Positions 11,515-22,434 are shown, counted from the first letter of the stretch. The stretch is DNA of 64,000 nucleotides from Symbiodinium kawagutii (GCA_009767595.1 VSDK01028718.1:766983-830982); one strand, 5' to 3'. The notes: generated by a model from the letters alone, not told the origin. Made by a program: numbers and translations.

Positions 11515-11625
11515 TTCATCGCTTCATCGTGTCCGGTGTACTGGAGCACTCGTTCAAACTTCGAAGTGGGGAAAACCAGATTGCTGAGTTGTCCAAGACC
11601 AGGAATTCTCACCACATGGCAGTGG
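11515..11625 (+). CDS. gene A exon ending in an introner, phase 1>1
   Basis: After GTAGCTGAG the coding frame is HRFIVSGVLEHSFKLRSGEN then QIAELSKTRNSHHMAV. The last codons ATGGCAGTGG lie in the left terminal repeat of a family I element, whose internal GTCAAAAC serves as donor. Entering phase does not match the end I chose for 11071-11207, so one of the two sites is off. Confidence 0.5.
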
Positions 11626-11730
11626 GTCAAAACCCTTAGTCCCCCTGGTTCCCCCATCATTCACCATTGTTTTCTTCATTATTGTTGGTCATTGTCCCCC
11701 ACTACTTGGTTGATGAATAGTGGCCCATAG
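11626..11730 (+). mobile_element. introner-like element acting as intron, family I
   Basis: A 105-bp intron from G/GTCAAAACCC to GGCCCATAG inside terminal repeats TGGCAGTGGGTC and GGCCCATAGCCA. Removing it leaves the reading frame open between the exons at 11515 and 11731. The orientation is opposite to that of the copies at 55935 and 58699. Confidence 0.6.
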
Positions 11731-11874
11731 CCATATATAGCTTGAGGATTTCTTCTTGTCGTCATGAAAGTGGCGACTTTGCATCAGAAGGGTCAGCTGG
11801 TCATCAGGAAACGAAGCTAGGACTAGAACTGCCTGGGAAGCTGGCGCTGCCGCAGTGGTTTTTGCTCAGCGGCA
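11731..11874 (+). CDS. gene A exon after introner, phase 1>1
   Basis: The frame joined across the introner reads IYSLRISSCRHESGDFASEG, then AGHQETKLGLELPGKLALPQ and WFLLSGS, ending at A/GTTCAG. Part of another frame (VATLHQKGQLVIRKRS) is also coding-like around 11765-11815, so an internal frame error cannot be excluded. Confidence 0.4.
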
Positions 11875-12174
11875 GTTCAGCCAATGACCGGCAATCTTCA
11901 GCCAGATGAGCAATGGATCAACCAGCAGTTTATCATAATCAACCAGAACCAGTTTCAAAACAAAAACAATTGCCAACATTCAGCCATCAATCATGACTTG
12001 CTGCATTCATAATAAACAATATCAGCTCTATATTCATACCTAATCATAGTAAACATATGTGTTTCATGAGTTCATAAGCAAAAATAAAGCTGATGACCTC
12101 ATAGAAAACATATTCGTAATGAATTCACAAGCAAAAATAGAGTCGATGACCAACCTTCAACCAGGAATTTGCAG

Positions 12175-12318
12175 CGCAAAAATCTCCGTCATTTGCCATG
12201 CTCCGCCTGCGTCCGCTGTCTCGCTTGGTGAAGGGCCGTGCCGGCCGGGCCCTTGGGCGCTACATGGCCACAGCCGTCGACGAGCTTGTGGCGATGGGAA
12301 GCTGCCGCTTGGAGCATA
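12175..12318 (+). CDS. gene A exon, phase 1>1, basic
   Basis: Acceptor GAATTTGCAG (another AG ten bases upstream would start at 12165). The frame gives SPSFAMLRLRPLSRLVKGRA, GRALGRYMATAVDELVAMGS and CRLEH. G/C at nearly all third positions. Amphipathic helix-like content with six Arg in the first 25 residues. Ends at A/GTGGGT; phase fits the next exon. Confidence 0.65.
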
Positions 12319-12784
12319 GTGGGTTGAATGATAAAACCTTGGTATATTATGCTTAGAAGGACATGTTTTGATTATATGGAAGTTATGTTTTTTTAAAAAA
12401 AATAAATAGACATGTAACAGTAAGTTATATGATGATGTTATGGTTTTATGGTTATATGGCTATTTGATGTTACTTGACTGTGGTTATATGACATTGTTTG
12501 TTATTTGTTTCATGCAGCTTTACAAGCTAATATAAGAAGTAATTAACCATCTCAAATAGTTGCCAGCATTGTTGCAGTCAGATCGAGATTAGTACAATGG
12601 TTATTGTTCATGCTAATATATACTGAATCGTTACCAATGGTTGTGAACGATTCTGATATGTCAAATGATCATTCGTGACAGTTTAAAACACATACTCAGT
12701 GACAAAATGTGATACAGTGATAGAGTGATACTGGTCAATGCTCGCTAGTGATGTGCCCCAACCATCCGGGCAAGGTGTGTTTTT

Positions 12785-13000
12785 TGCAGGAAAACCATCA
12801 ATGGTATATATATATATATAGCCATGTCAATATGAGTTGCATGGTGGGCTATGTACCCAATATACCCACATCAATGCGGGATTGCTGATACATTGACCTA
12901 TTTTGACGAAAAAAAATATATAGTGACTCACTGTTTTGATTGATATACAGCAACTATAGCATATACCCAGCCTAGTAACCAACCCATAACTCCGGAGCCC
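12785..13000. other. intron sequence with TA repeat
   Basis: AT-rich intron containing a (TA)n run at about 12802-12820 and degenerate words. No coding island. Confidence 0.6.
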
Positions 13001-13009
13001 ACATTGTAG

Positions 13010-13127
13010 GGTTTCACCAGGGGGAGCCTTGGGATGAGGTGGATGCGGAGGCGTTCAATTCAAGGCGAATCTACGGGAAGGCACACGGGGTTTCACCCGA
13101 CCAGGGTGGCTGGGTCCATACCTGTTG
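13010..13127 (+). CDS. gene A exon, phase 1>2, acidic
   Basis: Begins directly after an in-frame TAG that forms the acceptor (CATTGTAG). Reads FHQGEPWDEVDAEAFNSRRI then YGKAHGVSPDQGGWVHTC, and ends at TG/GTACTC. Soluble, acidic character. Phase fits both neighbours. Confidence 0.65.
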
Positions 13128-13899
13128 GTACTCCAAACCTATTCCCACACAGTCATTGTTGAGAGGGAAACCTGCCTTGCGTCATATATGATCATTGATA
13201 TTACTATTGTATACTATCGTCGCAATACTCACGGCTAGTTTCTGAAATTGTTTGGGGCGTTTGTTGATTTTCGAATCCTCATTTGCTGCTTCTACGGATT
13301 CAAAGCCAGTGACCACGAAATGAAGTGAATAGGTCATGGACAAGTTTCGATTTTGGGTCAGAATTGGTATGGACCAGCAGCCATATCCCAAGGATCATAG
13401 GTCCATAGGTTGTCCTTTTCAATTTCATAGGCTGGTGCTGATCTCTGCTTGGCTTCATTGGAAGTTGGACATGATCCAACGAGCCAAGGATTGATGTTGC
13501 ACATGTCAGTTTGTCCATGAGAACCTCAACGTCGAACCCCCAGAGGTTGTATCCAAAAAGTAAATCAGTGGTGTCCTTGAGGTGTTTCATGTTCCATCTT
13601 TGATGGCGTGAACTATTCTCAGTCATTATCAACTAGTAAGCATTTACCATGATTAAGCAACACATACCAGTAGTAACCATTCTGAACCGTCATGAATTAT
13701 GCTAAACGCTACTGAGCAACATCAGCCAGTACTTCCAGTATGAACCAGTGTTAACCACCAGTGTTAACGATTACCAACCGTACTCCTTGCAGCGCAGTGA
13801 CAAACCGAAAAAACAAGCCAGTGTTATCCATTATGAACCAGTGTTAATCACTATGAGCCAGTGTTAACCATTATGAACCTTTCTTGGTGTTGGTAAAAG

Positions 13900-14061
13900 G
13901 TGTGCTGTCCATGACATGGACCCTGCGGTCCGTGGCTTGCACGTGGCGTGCCAGGCATTCCACAGCTCACCGTTTGCAACTGTTCCGCGTTCCTGGGCAG
14001 CACGTGCGGACAAAGCTGCCTGGGTCCTGGGGATTGCCCGTGTGAATCCACCAGGAAGCAC
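13900..14061 (+). CDS. gene A exon, phase 2>2
   Basis: After GGTAAAAG the frame reads CAVHDMDPAVRGLHVACQAF, HSSPFATVPRSWAARADKAA and WVLGIARVNPPGS. Ends at AC/GTGAAT (a second donor, C/GTGTGA, lies at 14040). The opposite strand is open too, but without matching splice sites. The enzyme-like composition with many Ala, Val and Arg is not diagnostic. Confidence 0.6.
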
Positions 14062-14545
14062 GTGAATTAAGGCACCAAATAGCCATTGTAGAGCCATTAT
14101 ATTGATCATTCATGTTCATGCAGAGTGTCAATATAATTGTTGAGCTGCAATGCGTTTGTCACAACATAGTGGTTGGATAGTATCACTTCACGATGAATAG
14201 TTTGTCGAAATCAACCATGGTTATCCATTGGTAAGCTATTAGTAAGCATGGCTCATCAACCATCATTATGAACCACTATCAGTCAACCAGGAATTGCCAT
14301 TTTAAACATTATTCTACCCATCATAAAGTTCGCCGTCATGTACCGTATATCAATAGCCAGCAGTCACCATCAACTAGCCACATTAACCATTGACCATCAC
14401 TTTGCCATCCATCAACCCATCAATCAACCCATCCATTCGCTCCATAATAAGACCTTAATCAATAAGCCATCAATCAGCCCTTAACAACCCGATCAATTTC
14501 ACCCCTTAAAGTCTTAAAGCATGCCCTAAAATTGCACGGTTTTAG

Positions 14546-14636
14546 GTGTCGCAAAGTCTCGGGTGCTGTGCAGTTGCCCTTTGTGGCTCTGCACCGCAAC
14601 GCCATAAGCTACACCCGCAAGGCACAGCAGCGTTGA
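14546..14636 (+). CDS. gene A exon, phase 2, possible end of a gene
   Basis: Acceptor CGGTTTTAG. The frame CRKVSGAVQLPFVALHRNAI then SYTRKAQQR meets TGA at 14634. A donor C/GTTGAA overlaps the stop, so this is either the last exon or an exon ending at 14631. The phase of the next island (15481) does not continue phase 1, which favours the stop. Confidence 0.5.
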
Positions 14637-15367
14637 AGCTGAGGGATGTTGACATGATGGTGACGGTTAGTGATGGACAACAAGAGAAGGGTGGCCATGA
14701 GATGGTGAGCTGATGGTTGGTTTCGCTTGATGACGGCTTGAAACACGGATTCACTGATGGTTTTCTACTTGTGTTCGATGATTAACTCATGTGCTATCAT
14801 GGCGAGCAATGATGAATGATGGTTGATCATATGTATTTGAGAATCGTGGATGGTTTGCATGGCTAATCATGCTCACATGATAGTTTGCATGGCTGTGAGT
14901 GGTTCAAATGGTTAAAGACAAACACCCAAATATTGACTATATGATGATGCCTTACACACGCTTAATGATGGTGAATTGTTGATTTGTTGTGTTACTGGTG
15001 ATTGATGATGGTCGTTGATAGCTGATGACGTCCAATGCATGTTCTTTGAAAGGTTGGAAATGTTGATGTTAGCCACTGATCGTCAAGAACTGTTTGTGGA
15101 TTTTCATGATGGTATGTAGCAGTTCACTATTGTTATTGTATTGTTATTGTATTGTTTTTGTACTTGTTGATAATGACTAGTCAATGATGGCTGACACTGG
15201 CTAACGATGAACACCAAAATACCAATACGATGGCTAAACATGTTGAATTATTCTTTATGATGGTTGATGATTGTCAACCAATAATTACTTACCAAGCTGT
15301 CTGGGTGGTATTGAGTGCTGATCTTTTGATCCTACTGGTGGTTACCAGGTGTTATTGACGCTTATTT

Positions 15368-15450
15368 GGCTGGTGGTTTCAAACAGTTTTATTTTCCCTG
15401 GTACTAACAAGTGGTTGGCTGGTTGGCTGGCTGGTTGACTGGTTGGCAGG
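15368..15450. mobile_element. partial introner-like element, family III
   Basis: Left end GGCTGGTGGTTTCAAACAG and interior TTTTATTTTCCC match family III. The right part has turned into a short array of GGTTGGCTGGTTGGCTGGCTGG, so the right terminus is lost. Confidence 0.4.
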
Positions 15451-15480
15451 CTGATTGGTTGGGAGGCTGATGGTGTCAAG

Positions 15481-15603
15481 CTATTACCAGGTGAAAGTGG
15501 TGCAGGGCAGTAATGACAGTAGTCGGGTCACAGCTTCCCCTCCACTGGCATGGCAACCGAATCATTTACCACGGTCAGCCATCATCGAAAGCCATGAAGG
15601 TAT
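15481..15603 (+). CDS. exon, phase 2>2
   Basis: The frame gives YYQVKVVQGSNDSSRVTASP then PLAWQPNHLPRSAIIESHEG. Possible donors are GAAG/GTATGT (15598) and AT/GTCAGA (15603); only the second gives the phase used by the next exon. Moderate coding character. Confidence 0.4.
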
Positions 15604-15758
15604 GTCAGAATGCCAATGTTCACCAGTTGGTTGCTTCTACTGTCAGAGGCAAGCCAAAATTAGTCGTGTTAACCATCATTTCCAATTAGCCACCATCATC
15701 CACCATCCAAAGATGTTAGTTGACCCTTGGTTCAGCGTTCTCCATTAAGTCTCACCAG

Positions 15759-15928
15759 GAGACTGACCACCCTTGAGGCCTCATGGCTGTCAGGAGACCT
15801 TGCAAGAATGGGAGCCCACTGCGTTGGCAAAGCGCCTCTTCTGTCATGGCTGTGGGGCGCAAATCGCCATGGACTATCGCATCTTGCCGTGATGCGCGGT
15901 CGTAAATGGAGGGCAATGGAGACAACTG
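15759..15928 (+). CDS. gene A exon, phase 2>1
   Basis: Acceptor AAGTCTCACCAG. The frame reads LTTLEASWLSGDLARMGAHC, VGKAPLLSWLWGANRHGLSH and LAVMRGRKWRAMETT, ending at G/GTTGGT. Long clean open frame, Trp-rich. Phase 1 is taken up exactly by 16800-16914. Confidence 0.6.
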
Positions 15929-16579
15929 GTTGGTTAAACCATGAATGGTTTGTTCTGGCGATATTTATGTTAAACAGCACTTGCATTTGTTTGCTATGAA
16001 TAGTTTATACACATTGTTTTGCTTAAAAGCTGGGGTTCAACCGTTCAACCATACATATATACTATTTAAATCGCAGATATAACCCCATCGAAGCATACTT
16101 GTATCTAAGCAAGCTTGTTCTCCTAGCCATTTGAACTGCCGGCGTTCTAAGTTTGGGATTCCTATTTTGAGAACCTCCCACAGGAACACCTGTTGACCAC
16201 TGATTTTTTGATTGACATTGATCACCAGCTGTCATCTTTTCACCTGAGTCTTTGACATGGTTCATCTCAAACAGTTCATCATTGGGCAACGTCATGGAAT
16301 TTCCTTCCTTTTACTCATGTCTATTCTCCAACATGAGCCATCATCAAACATTATTAGCAATTGTTTCTCTTCATCGACCAGTCGTAGTCACTGTTGTGAA
16401 ACATGAATTTCATGTTGATTATCAACATAGATCACACTCTCAGCCCACCATTGGTGAATAGCACCATTGGTTCACATCCCACCCACCAGCAAGAATGGAT
16501 GATTATCAATCGCCATTTTTGCTAATTCTTGCCCAGGCTTGTTGGTTCACGGATGGCCGACAGAAGCGGGTTGAACCAA

Positions 16580-16810
16580 AGCGTCCACACCAGTGGTGGT
16601 GACAAGGTGAATCCTCTATGCATGTCAAAGCAAATGGTTTCTAGCATGGTGTCACCAACATTGGTCGTGACAAGGTGAATCCCCTACCCCGAGTTGAATC
16701 AAATCGTCCACACCACTGGTCCACTGGTGGTGACCAGGTGAATCCTCTACCCCGGGTATCAAATCGCCCACACCACTGGTGGTGACATGTGGTGACCAGG
16801 TGAATCCTCA
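16580..16810 (+). repeat. tandem duplication of a splice-acceptor region
   Basis: Four imperfect copies of a unit of about 60 bp: GGTGACAAGGTGAATCC, CTACCCCGAGTTGAATC, AAATCGTCCACACCACTGGT. Each copy carries GTGACNAG/GTGAATCCT, and the last copy is the acceptor plus first coding bases of the exon at 16800. The upstream copies are therefore potential alternative acceptors. Confidence 0.75.
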
Positions 16811-16914
16811 ACCATTTGGATCTGCTTGGGCCTTCTATGTGACGACGCACACTTCAATGCGTGGCTGAAGACTGCCTCGTCGCTCGCAGCGCCCAACAGC
16901 GCTTTATCAGAGTG
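16800..16914 (+). CDS. gene A exon, phase 1>2
   Basis: Starts in the last tandem copy (GTGACCAG). Reads ESSTIWICLGLLCDDAHFNA then WLKTASSLAAPNSALSEW. Hydrophobic opening, then an amphipathic stretch. Ends at TG/GTTGGT. Confidence 0.6.
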
Positions 16915-17104
16915 GTTGGTTGATTTAAACGTGGCATGGTTGATGGTTAAGTAGTGGTTAAGCAGGGTTTAGTTTGTTAATAGATTCTACTAGTAGTGGT
17001 TAAGTAGGGGTTAGATGGGGATGATCCGCTGTTCATCCGTTGCTAATCATCTGGTTGGTGGTTACTTGATATCGATGGTTGGATGGCTGTGATCCCGGTG
17101 GGCC

Positions 17105-17210
17105 TGGTGAGTGGGTCAAGCCCAATAGCGGGTCTCCATGGGTTCCAGGGAGATCGGTGGTACATGTAGCTGCCAGTGGTCCTCTCCCGTGACCATGGCT
17201 CCTGGTGATG
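17105..17210 (+). CDS. GC-rich island, probable exon, frame unresolved
   Basis: Two + frames look coding: one gives DPGGPGEWVKPNSGSPWVPG then RSVVHVAASG, the other PIAGLHGFQGDRWYM. No acceptor fits both this island and the phases of its neighbours. The - strand is open as well. A short composite of two mini-exons is possible. Confidence 0.3.
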
Positions 17211-17236
17211 GTATTTTTTTCTGAATCACTCAGTTG

Positions 17237-17337
17237 GTGGTTTCCCAAGCCATAGGGGACCCCAAAAATGGTTGGCTTATTAATAAACAATGAATGATAT
17301 GGGATGATTGGGGGGTACGCCTATTTTGAGAAACCAC
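17237..17337. mobile_element. introner-like element, family II, with likely target duplication
   Basis: Ends GTGGTTTCCCAAGCC and TTTTGAGAAACCAC. The six bases CAGTTG stand directly before the left end (17231-17236) and directly after the right end (17338-17343), a candidate target-site duplication. The right copy would give the acceptor CACCAG. Interior words: GGGGACCCCAAAAATGGTTGG and GGATGATTGGGGGGTACG. Confidence 0.65.
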
Positions 17338-17567
17338 CAGTTGGTTGATGGGATAAGAGCAACAGCAATGAATGGGAAAGCCAAGATCCATCCTGGTAAC
17401 CGGGGAAATCGGGGAAATGTCCTGGCATTGTTCCCTTGAAATCATGTTTGGAAAAGCGAAGCGACTGTGTATGGCTAGGAATGGAGGGGACTTGAAGCTC
17501 CAAGACCTTAGAGCAAGCAATCACAAGGCATTTTCCTAGCTGCCACTTGACATTCCTTGGATGTTAG

Positions 17568-17661
17568 CTCACCAAGGACCGAGTGCGGAGAGCAGCTAAA
17601 GCTGAAGTATCCGCATGGTCACATCTTTTGGGAGAGCAGCCTCTTGATTTGCTTTGGATTG
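17568..17661 (+). CDS. gene A exon, phase 0>1
   Basis: Acceptor GGATGTTAG. The frame reads LTKDRVRRAAKAEVSAWSHL then LGEQPLDLLWI, ending at G/GTTGGT. Helical, basic at the start. Two overlapping ORFs in other frames are longer but poorer in composition. Confidence 0.55.
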
Positions 17662-18140
17662 GTTGGTTGGGTGTGCAGTTGCTTGATTGTCATTCATTCC
17701 CTGAGGGAATGCTATTTGCGGCCAGCAATGAATCTGTTCTGGTTGGTGACGGTGATTTTGAAAGTGTTTATTCTCCCCAATCGTTGGGATGATTGGTTGA
17801 TTGACTTGCGCACATTTTCGTGATCGCAAAACTAACCACCAACCAGTGATATATGATTGTTAATGATTTGTCATGGATTGTTTTAGTTATTTGATTAATC
17901 ATGATCAAATCGCTTGCAACGGATTTCCACAAAACACACCACATGTGAATTAATACAATCCAGTATTAGCACCCAACCGTTCTGCATGGAACCGAAATTA
18001 GATATATCCAAGAGGCCCTTGCAAACCGTGTTTGTGGATGCTGAATGTTGGCTGTCAACCTGGCAACCCGGCGAATGCCCCACCACCACCACCACCACCA
18101 CCACCGCCAAAACAACAAGGGTGCCGTTTCATCAACTGAG

Positions 18141-18231
18141 GACCTCCAGTGGTTGACGTGCTCTATGGCCCCCAGCAGCATTTACCGGTCACTGACGACT
18201 TTGGGCTCTATGTTTACGACTGCGCAAAGGA
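18141..18231 (+). CDS. gene A exon, phase 1>2
   Basis: Begins after ATCAACTGAG, just downstream of a CCA run (about 18078-18105), and ends at the good donor GA/GTGAGG. The frame gives PPVVDVLYGPQQHLPVTDDF then GLYVYDCAK. Soluble alpha/beta-like content. The phase continues 17568-17661. Confidence 0.6.
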
Positions 18232-18900
18232 GTGAGGCGCACTGCAAGGGACAACGATCCTGATGATTCAAGGATGGCTCACTGACGGTCAACGGATCGT
18301 TAGCGAATGATGAACTGGTCGATAGTTGACTATTAGATACTATTAGTGGATGAGTAATGATGCTTGCTGTAATGATGCTTAATGTAGTTGGTTCATGCTT
18401 GCAAACCTGCAGCTGATGGTGAGTGATGTATAATGGTGGTCAATAATGGTTGATTGTGGGATTACCAACAAGGGTAAAGGATGTTGACAATGGTTACGAG
18501 CGTACCGTCAGCAGTAGGAGCTGAGTAATTACAGCAGCCATCACCAATAGGAATTCGTTCAGCTGTGTGTTCCCAAAAATCTTGATTTCTCGAGCACAAA
18601 TGAGCATTTTTGGATTGTACAAGTAGTGGTAGCACCACGGTCACCACAGGAACAGACTGCCACGTAGATTCATGTTGTTCAAATGTATGGATATGTATAG
18701 TACCAAAGTCATTTTGCCCGAGATCATAGCTGACTTAGAATCCCTTCAACTTACTCATGTGTCAAATCATCCAACAGTTGCGTCAGGTTCAACGTGCCAA
18801 CCCCAATTGCCCCTTTCCCTTTGGCTTCGTAGTGGCTAGTTGCAAGACAGAAATCCCTGGCTGCACATGGTGCCACTCTGATGCCTTTGCCCTAATGCTA

Positions 18901-18991
18901 AACTCCCCTGGTTCCCCTACTGAATCCATCAAGTTTCTGGGGTTGAACTCCCCTTGTTCCACTACTAAACCTATCCAGTTTCTGGGGATTC
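18901..18991 (+). repeat. 46-bp direct duplication
   Basis: AACTCCCCTGGTTCC-CTACTGAATCCATCAAGTTTCTGGGG is followed by AACTCCCCTTGTTCC-CTACTAAACCTATCCAGTTTCTGGGG. About 80% identity, immediately upstream of the exon at 18995. An open frame crosses it, but I see it as intronic. Confidence 0.7.
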
Positions 18992-18994
18992 AAG

Positions 18995-19143
18995 TTACCG
19001 AGTTGTCGGAGTTGGCGCAAGAAACGGCCTTGAGAGGCTACAGACCCAGAGCGTCCCGAACAGCCGGGACCATGGAGACGCCAATAGCCTAGCACCCACA
19101 GCGCGCTGTACAGCTGTGATGCCCGGAAACCACCTGCCGAGCT
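18995..19143 (+). CDS. gene A exon, phase 2>1
   Basis: After GGGGATTCAAG, the frame fixed by phase is YRVVGVGARNGLERLQTQSV, PNSRDHGDANSLAPTARCTA and VMPGNHLPS. Possible donors: T/GTAGGG at 19143 or GC/GTAGTC at 19159. A competing + frame ends at TAG 19092 and is less biased. Confidence 0.5.
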
Positions 19144-19567
19144 GTAGGGGATTCAGGGCGTAGTCCAAGTGGCCTAAATCCTAAATGGCTGGGGTCACAA
19201 GTTGCCATGTAGGACCCCGAGACAGCCTAGGGTGTCCTCGAAACAGCAATGATGGCACCACATCTGCCTGGCAATCAGCCAAGCTGAAGCATGCGCCAGC
19301 ATGCACTGTCCAGCAGCGGGGGGCAGAACGTCATCTTGAATGCCTTGAATTTGAGCTAATACAGTGCTGAGAACTTGTACTGCATCAGCGGACTGAAGGT
19401 TGCTCCATATGGATAACTAGGAGCTGGCAGAGTGCACCAACAAAAGGTTTGATGGTTCTTGATTTTGATGGGTTGTAACTATCAAAGAACTCACCGATTA
19501 GATGCGCTAAGGATAGATACGGAGAATCCTTATCCCAAGCTTGAACGACCAATGTGTTTTTTTGGGG

Positions 19568-19876
19568 CTAGAAGTTCAAACTGGATGCCAGTGATTCTTG
19601 GATAGCTTCACCGTGCTTCACTGGATGATCGCCTTGGATGGCTCCATCGCGCTTCACCAACCGATAGATCCCCCAGTAGAAATCCCAAGATGCTGAAACC
19701 AACGCTGCTGCTGCGATCTGCTGGTGGAACTTCGTTCGACCTCCGAGAGAAAAATCTCCGGACTTTGGTCGCGATGCTCCGTCGTGAAAAAAGGACCCAT
19801 GGGCGGCTTCGCGCTGAGGATCCAAAGGTTCGTCCTGGATGTGTTTGGATGTTCTCAGTTGGGGGGTTAAACCCAC
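19568..19876. other. coding-like block open on both strands
   Basis: On - a frame of 102 codons ends at TAG 19568 and contains RTKFHQQIAAAALVSASWDF and RLVKRDGAIQGDHPVKHGEA. On + a frame contains LLLRSAGGTSFDLREKNLRT and LVAMLRREKRTHGRLRAEDP. Both have acceptable codon use. It is a separate coding unit or element remnant, and the strand cannot be decided from sequence alone. Confidence 0.35.
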
Positions 19877-20042
19877 AATTTCTCAGATTTTTGGATATGT
19901 TTAGTTGTGTTTTTGGGATTAGATGGATTTACCATGATTTACCATGATTGTCCACGAAGAATTCTAAAGTTTAAGCGGGACAATGGTAGGATATATAAGC
20001 GACAAAGGTCCAGCATGGTCCAGCCTTTATGAGTAGGTTTTC

Positions 20043-20237
20043 GTGATTAGTTTGTCAGGACCCAGAACTGAAAGCAAAATCCGCAAATCAATCAAAATCG
20101 TAGGAGGTGCCTTCGTTCAACTTGAAGATCCGCCCAGCAAAAATGATGATCCCCCAAACCTAAATTCCAGGTGGTATGATTTTGGGATAGATGTTGTTCT
20201 GCCCGGGAATGGTTGGCAACAAAATCACATGCACTAG
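20043..20237 (+). CDS. possible exon
   Basis: Open frame of 64 codons with plausible soluble content: KIRKSIKIVGGAFVQLEDPP, then NLNSRWYDFGIDVVLPGNGW. Third-position bias is weak. No clear acceptor at the left and no donor assigned, so it could be intron sequence that happens to be open. Confidence 0.25.
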   Translation: MISLSGPRTESKIRKSIKIVGGAFVQLEDPPSKNDDPPNLNSRWYDFGIDVVLPGNGWQQNHMH

Positions 20238-20729
20238 TGGTTATTCATGATGATCAACTGGTAATAATCCTTAATTGATATAACACAATGCTTATTAACC
20301 AATTGGTTAACATGGTTAATATCAACCGATAAACCAACAATTGTGAAGACTGATTATAAATATGACAACCAGTGTTAAAAACCGATTTTTAACCAATGGT
20401 TACAAATACTTGCTTATTCACCTGGTTCCCCAGGGTTATTCACCAATTACCCATCCCTTATTCATGCTTGGTTGGGCAATACCAATTGGTTCATACTCTT
20501 GTTTGTAATGCTTAACAAGGGTCGGGGAATGACCATGAGTTTCAATGACGGGTACTAATGAAGGATCATTAACCAACTCTTATTCACCCATCATGACTAA
20601 CCAATCGTTATTACCCAATATCATGCAACCCCGAGCCCCTAGCAACTCTTATTTTTAGTCTCAACCAATGTTAATACTGCTTGGACCCATCATTCACATG
20701 CCCCCCCTGGCCGGCACCAAGATTTCCAG

Positions 20730-20786
20730 CGGCATGACTGCGTCGGCGCCCCAGATGTCACGCCGGTGGTTTGCAGGTCGGGAAGT
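20730..20786 (+). CDS. exon, phase 0>0, short
   Basis: Between acceptor CAAGATTTCCAG and donor GTGAGC lie 19 codons: RHDCVGAPDVTPVVCRSGS. Both splice sites are strong. Cys at positions 4 and 15. Confidence 0.5.
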
Positions 20787-20851
20787 GTGAGCTTGGGTCA
20801 TGAGATGACCAAGAATGGTTCTTCATTCAATCAGTGGTTGAAATAGTGAAA

Positions 20852-20970
20852 TGGCCATGGGTCAATATTAATCAAGCAGCTAATGGGGGATAAGTTCAGC
20901 AACAGTTTCATAAGGGAAACAACGATTAATGATGGGGGAACCAGGGGTACCGGGTTTTGACCCACAGCCA
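20852..20970. mobile_element. introner-like element, family I
   Basis: Ends TGGCCATGGGTCAATATTAA and TTGACCCACAGCCA with the full interior (GGGGAACCAGGGGTACCGGG). The trinucleotide AAA flanks both ends and could be a short target duplication. No coding island touches it. Confidence 0.7.
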
Positions 20971-22180
20971 AAATTGGTGGGAATTGTAATGGTTGATAAT
21001 GGCTAATATATGTGAAGAATAGTGATCACCGCAAAATGGTCGATATGTGTGTTAAAGATTGTTTGGTGTATCGCCAAGAAGCCGGGCAGATGATGATTGA
21101 GACTGACTCAGGTGATGATAAGCACCAAGGTATGGATCAGCAAACATCGCAAAACACAAGCGAGGTTGAGTGAGCTATTGGCGCTGAAGAATGGTTGACT
21201 ATTGGGACCAAAAATCATAGCCAACATCATGATTTATGCTGGTTGATGAAATCGAACTCAGAACTTGGGTTCCGGAATCGAAAGGGTTCACAGAAGTGGG
21301 AAAATCTATGGGAAAGCCTGGAAAGCAACCAACGTAGATGTTTCCCATCTACCAACCCAGTGATCATTTGAAGCAACAGCATAGCACTGCAGTTGATGAA
21401 AGCCAAATCATCAAATCAAAGATCCTCCTTTCAGGGACTTACCCGTTCTGGGATTTAGTTTCGTGGTTATTGCCAAAAGCCCATTGATGGTTACAGTAAT
21501 TGATGGTCAATGGCTAATTGCGGTCGTATTTCATGTTTTATTCATGTTGCCGTAAGCAGGTTGCCTTCTTTGGGTGACACTGGGGGGGTCATATCAACAA
21601 ACCAAACCAGAAGTCGCCAGCAATCGCTGCAGCCATCACATTGGTGGCACTGCTCCAACTATTCCATGTATGATGGATTATATACTGGTTGATCATGCCC
21701 TAATGGTCAATAATGTCCCTTACAACGTGAATATTGGTTGACATCGACAATTTTTACCACCATTAAAGTAATGGTTAAACATTGAATATGCGCAGGTTTA
21801 CCGCTCTGTTGTTGAAGCACAAGATCTGAAATTTTACCATGGCAGAGCATGAACCAAAACAACATGCCTTCACGGTAGATGTGGTTGGTTCCAGCTTGGC
21901 CCTTGGATTTGAATGTTTTTGTAGAACACCCACAATTTATAGATGATTTACCTATTTAAAGTGCAAAACATGGAACCTCAAAATTACTTGATTTCTGTGG
22001 GTAAACTAGTGTACGTAGTGCATTTTCCACTTCCAGGCTAGTTTACCAGAGTGTCCCACAATGTTTAGATTTGGAACCATCATTGTGGATGTCTCGCTTC
22101 CAGCGAAGGTGTTGTTAGTGGGGTCACCGCAGCTAATGGTGGTATAACCAGCAAGGTGCCTCCCAGGTATCAATGGCTGC
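20971..22180. other. intron-type sequence
   Basis: Degenerate repeats without a convincing exon. Weak open frames exist (for example 21510-21692 on +), but without coding bias. Confidence 0.5.
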
Positions 22181-22362
22181 AGTCAATTTAAGCGACTTAT
22201 CTCTGTGTCAGAACAAAGTACCCTTGTACCCTGGAAATGTTCAGCAACACAACTGCTACTGGCACAACCTTGTGACGGCAAGAGCCATGAACCGAATCCA
22301 ACCAAAATAGATTTGGTGGTCTTCATGGCTGCTAGCTTTCGGGCTAAAAGTCCAAGCTTTAG

Positions 22363-22434
22363 TGGCTGTACCAAAGATTACATCGCCGGAAGCTTCTGCA
22401 AAACTACGACTTGTGGCTTTGTTCTTCCGAGAGG
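22363..22434 (+). CDS. exon, phase 1>1
   Basis: Acceptor CCAAGCTTTAG, donor G/GTAAGC. Reads VAVPKITSPEASAKLRLVAL then FFRE. The upstream 150 bp are also open in + and - frames and may hold a further exon. Confidence 0.5.

Noticed and set aside
18045-18120. poly-His or poly-Pro protein segment
   Set aside because: It comes from a CCA run just upstream of an exon. An in-frame stop separates it from the exon in the coding frame.
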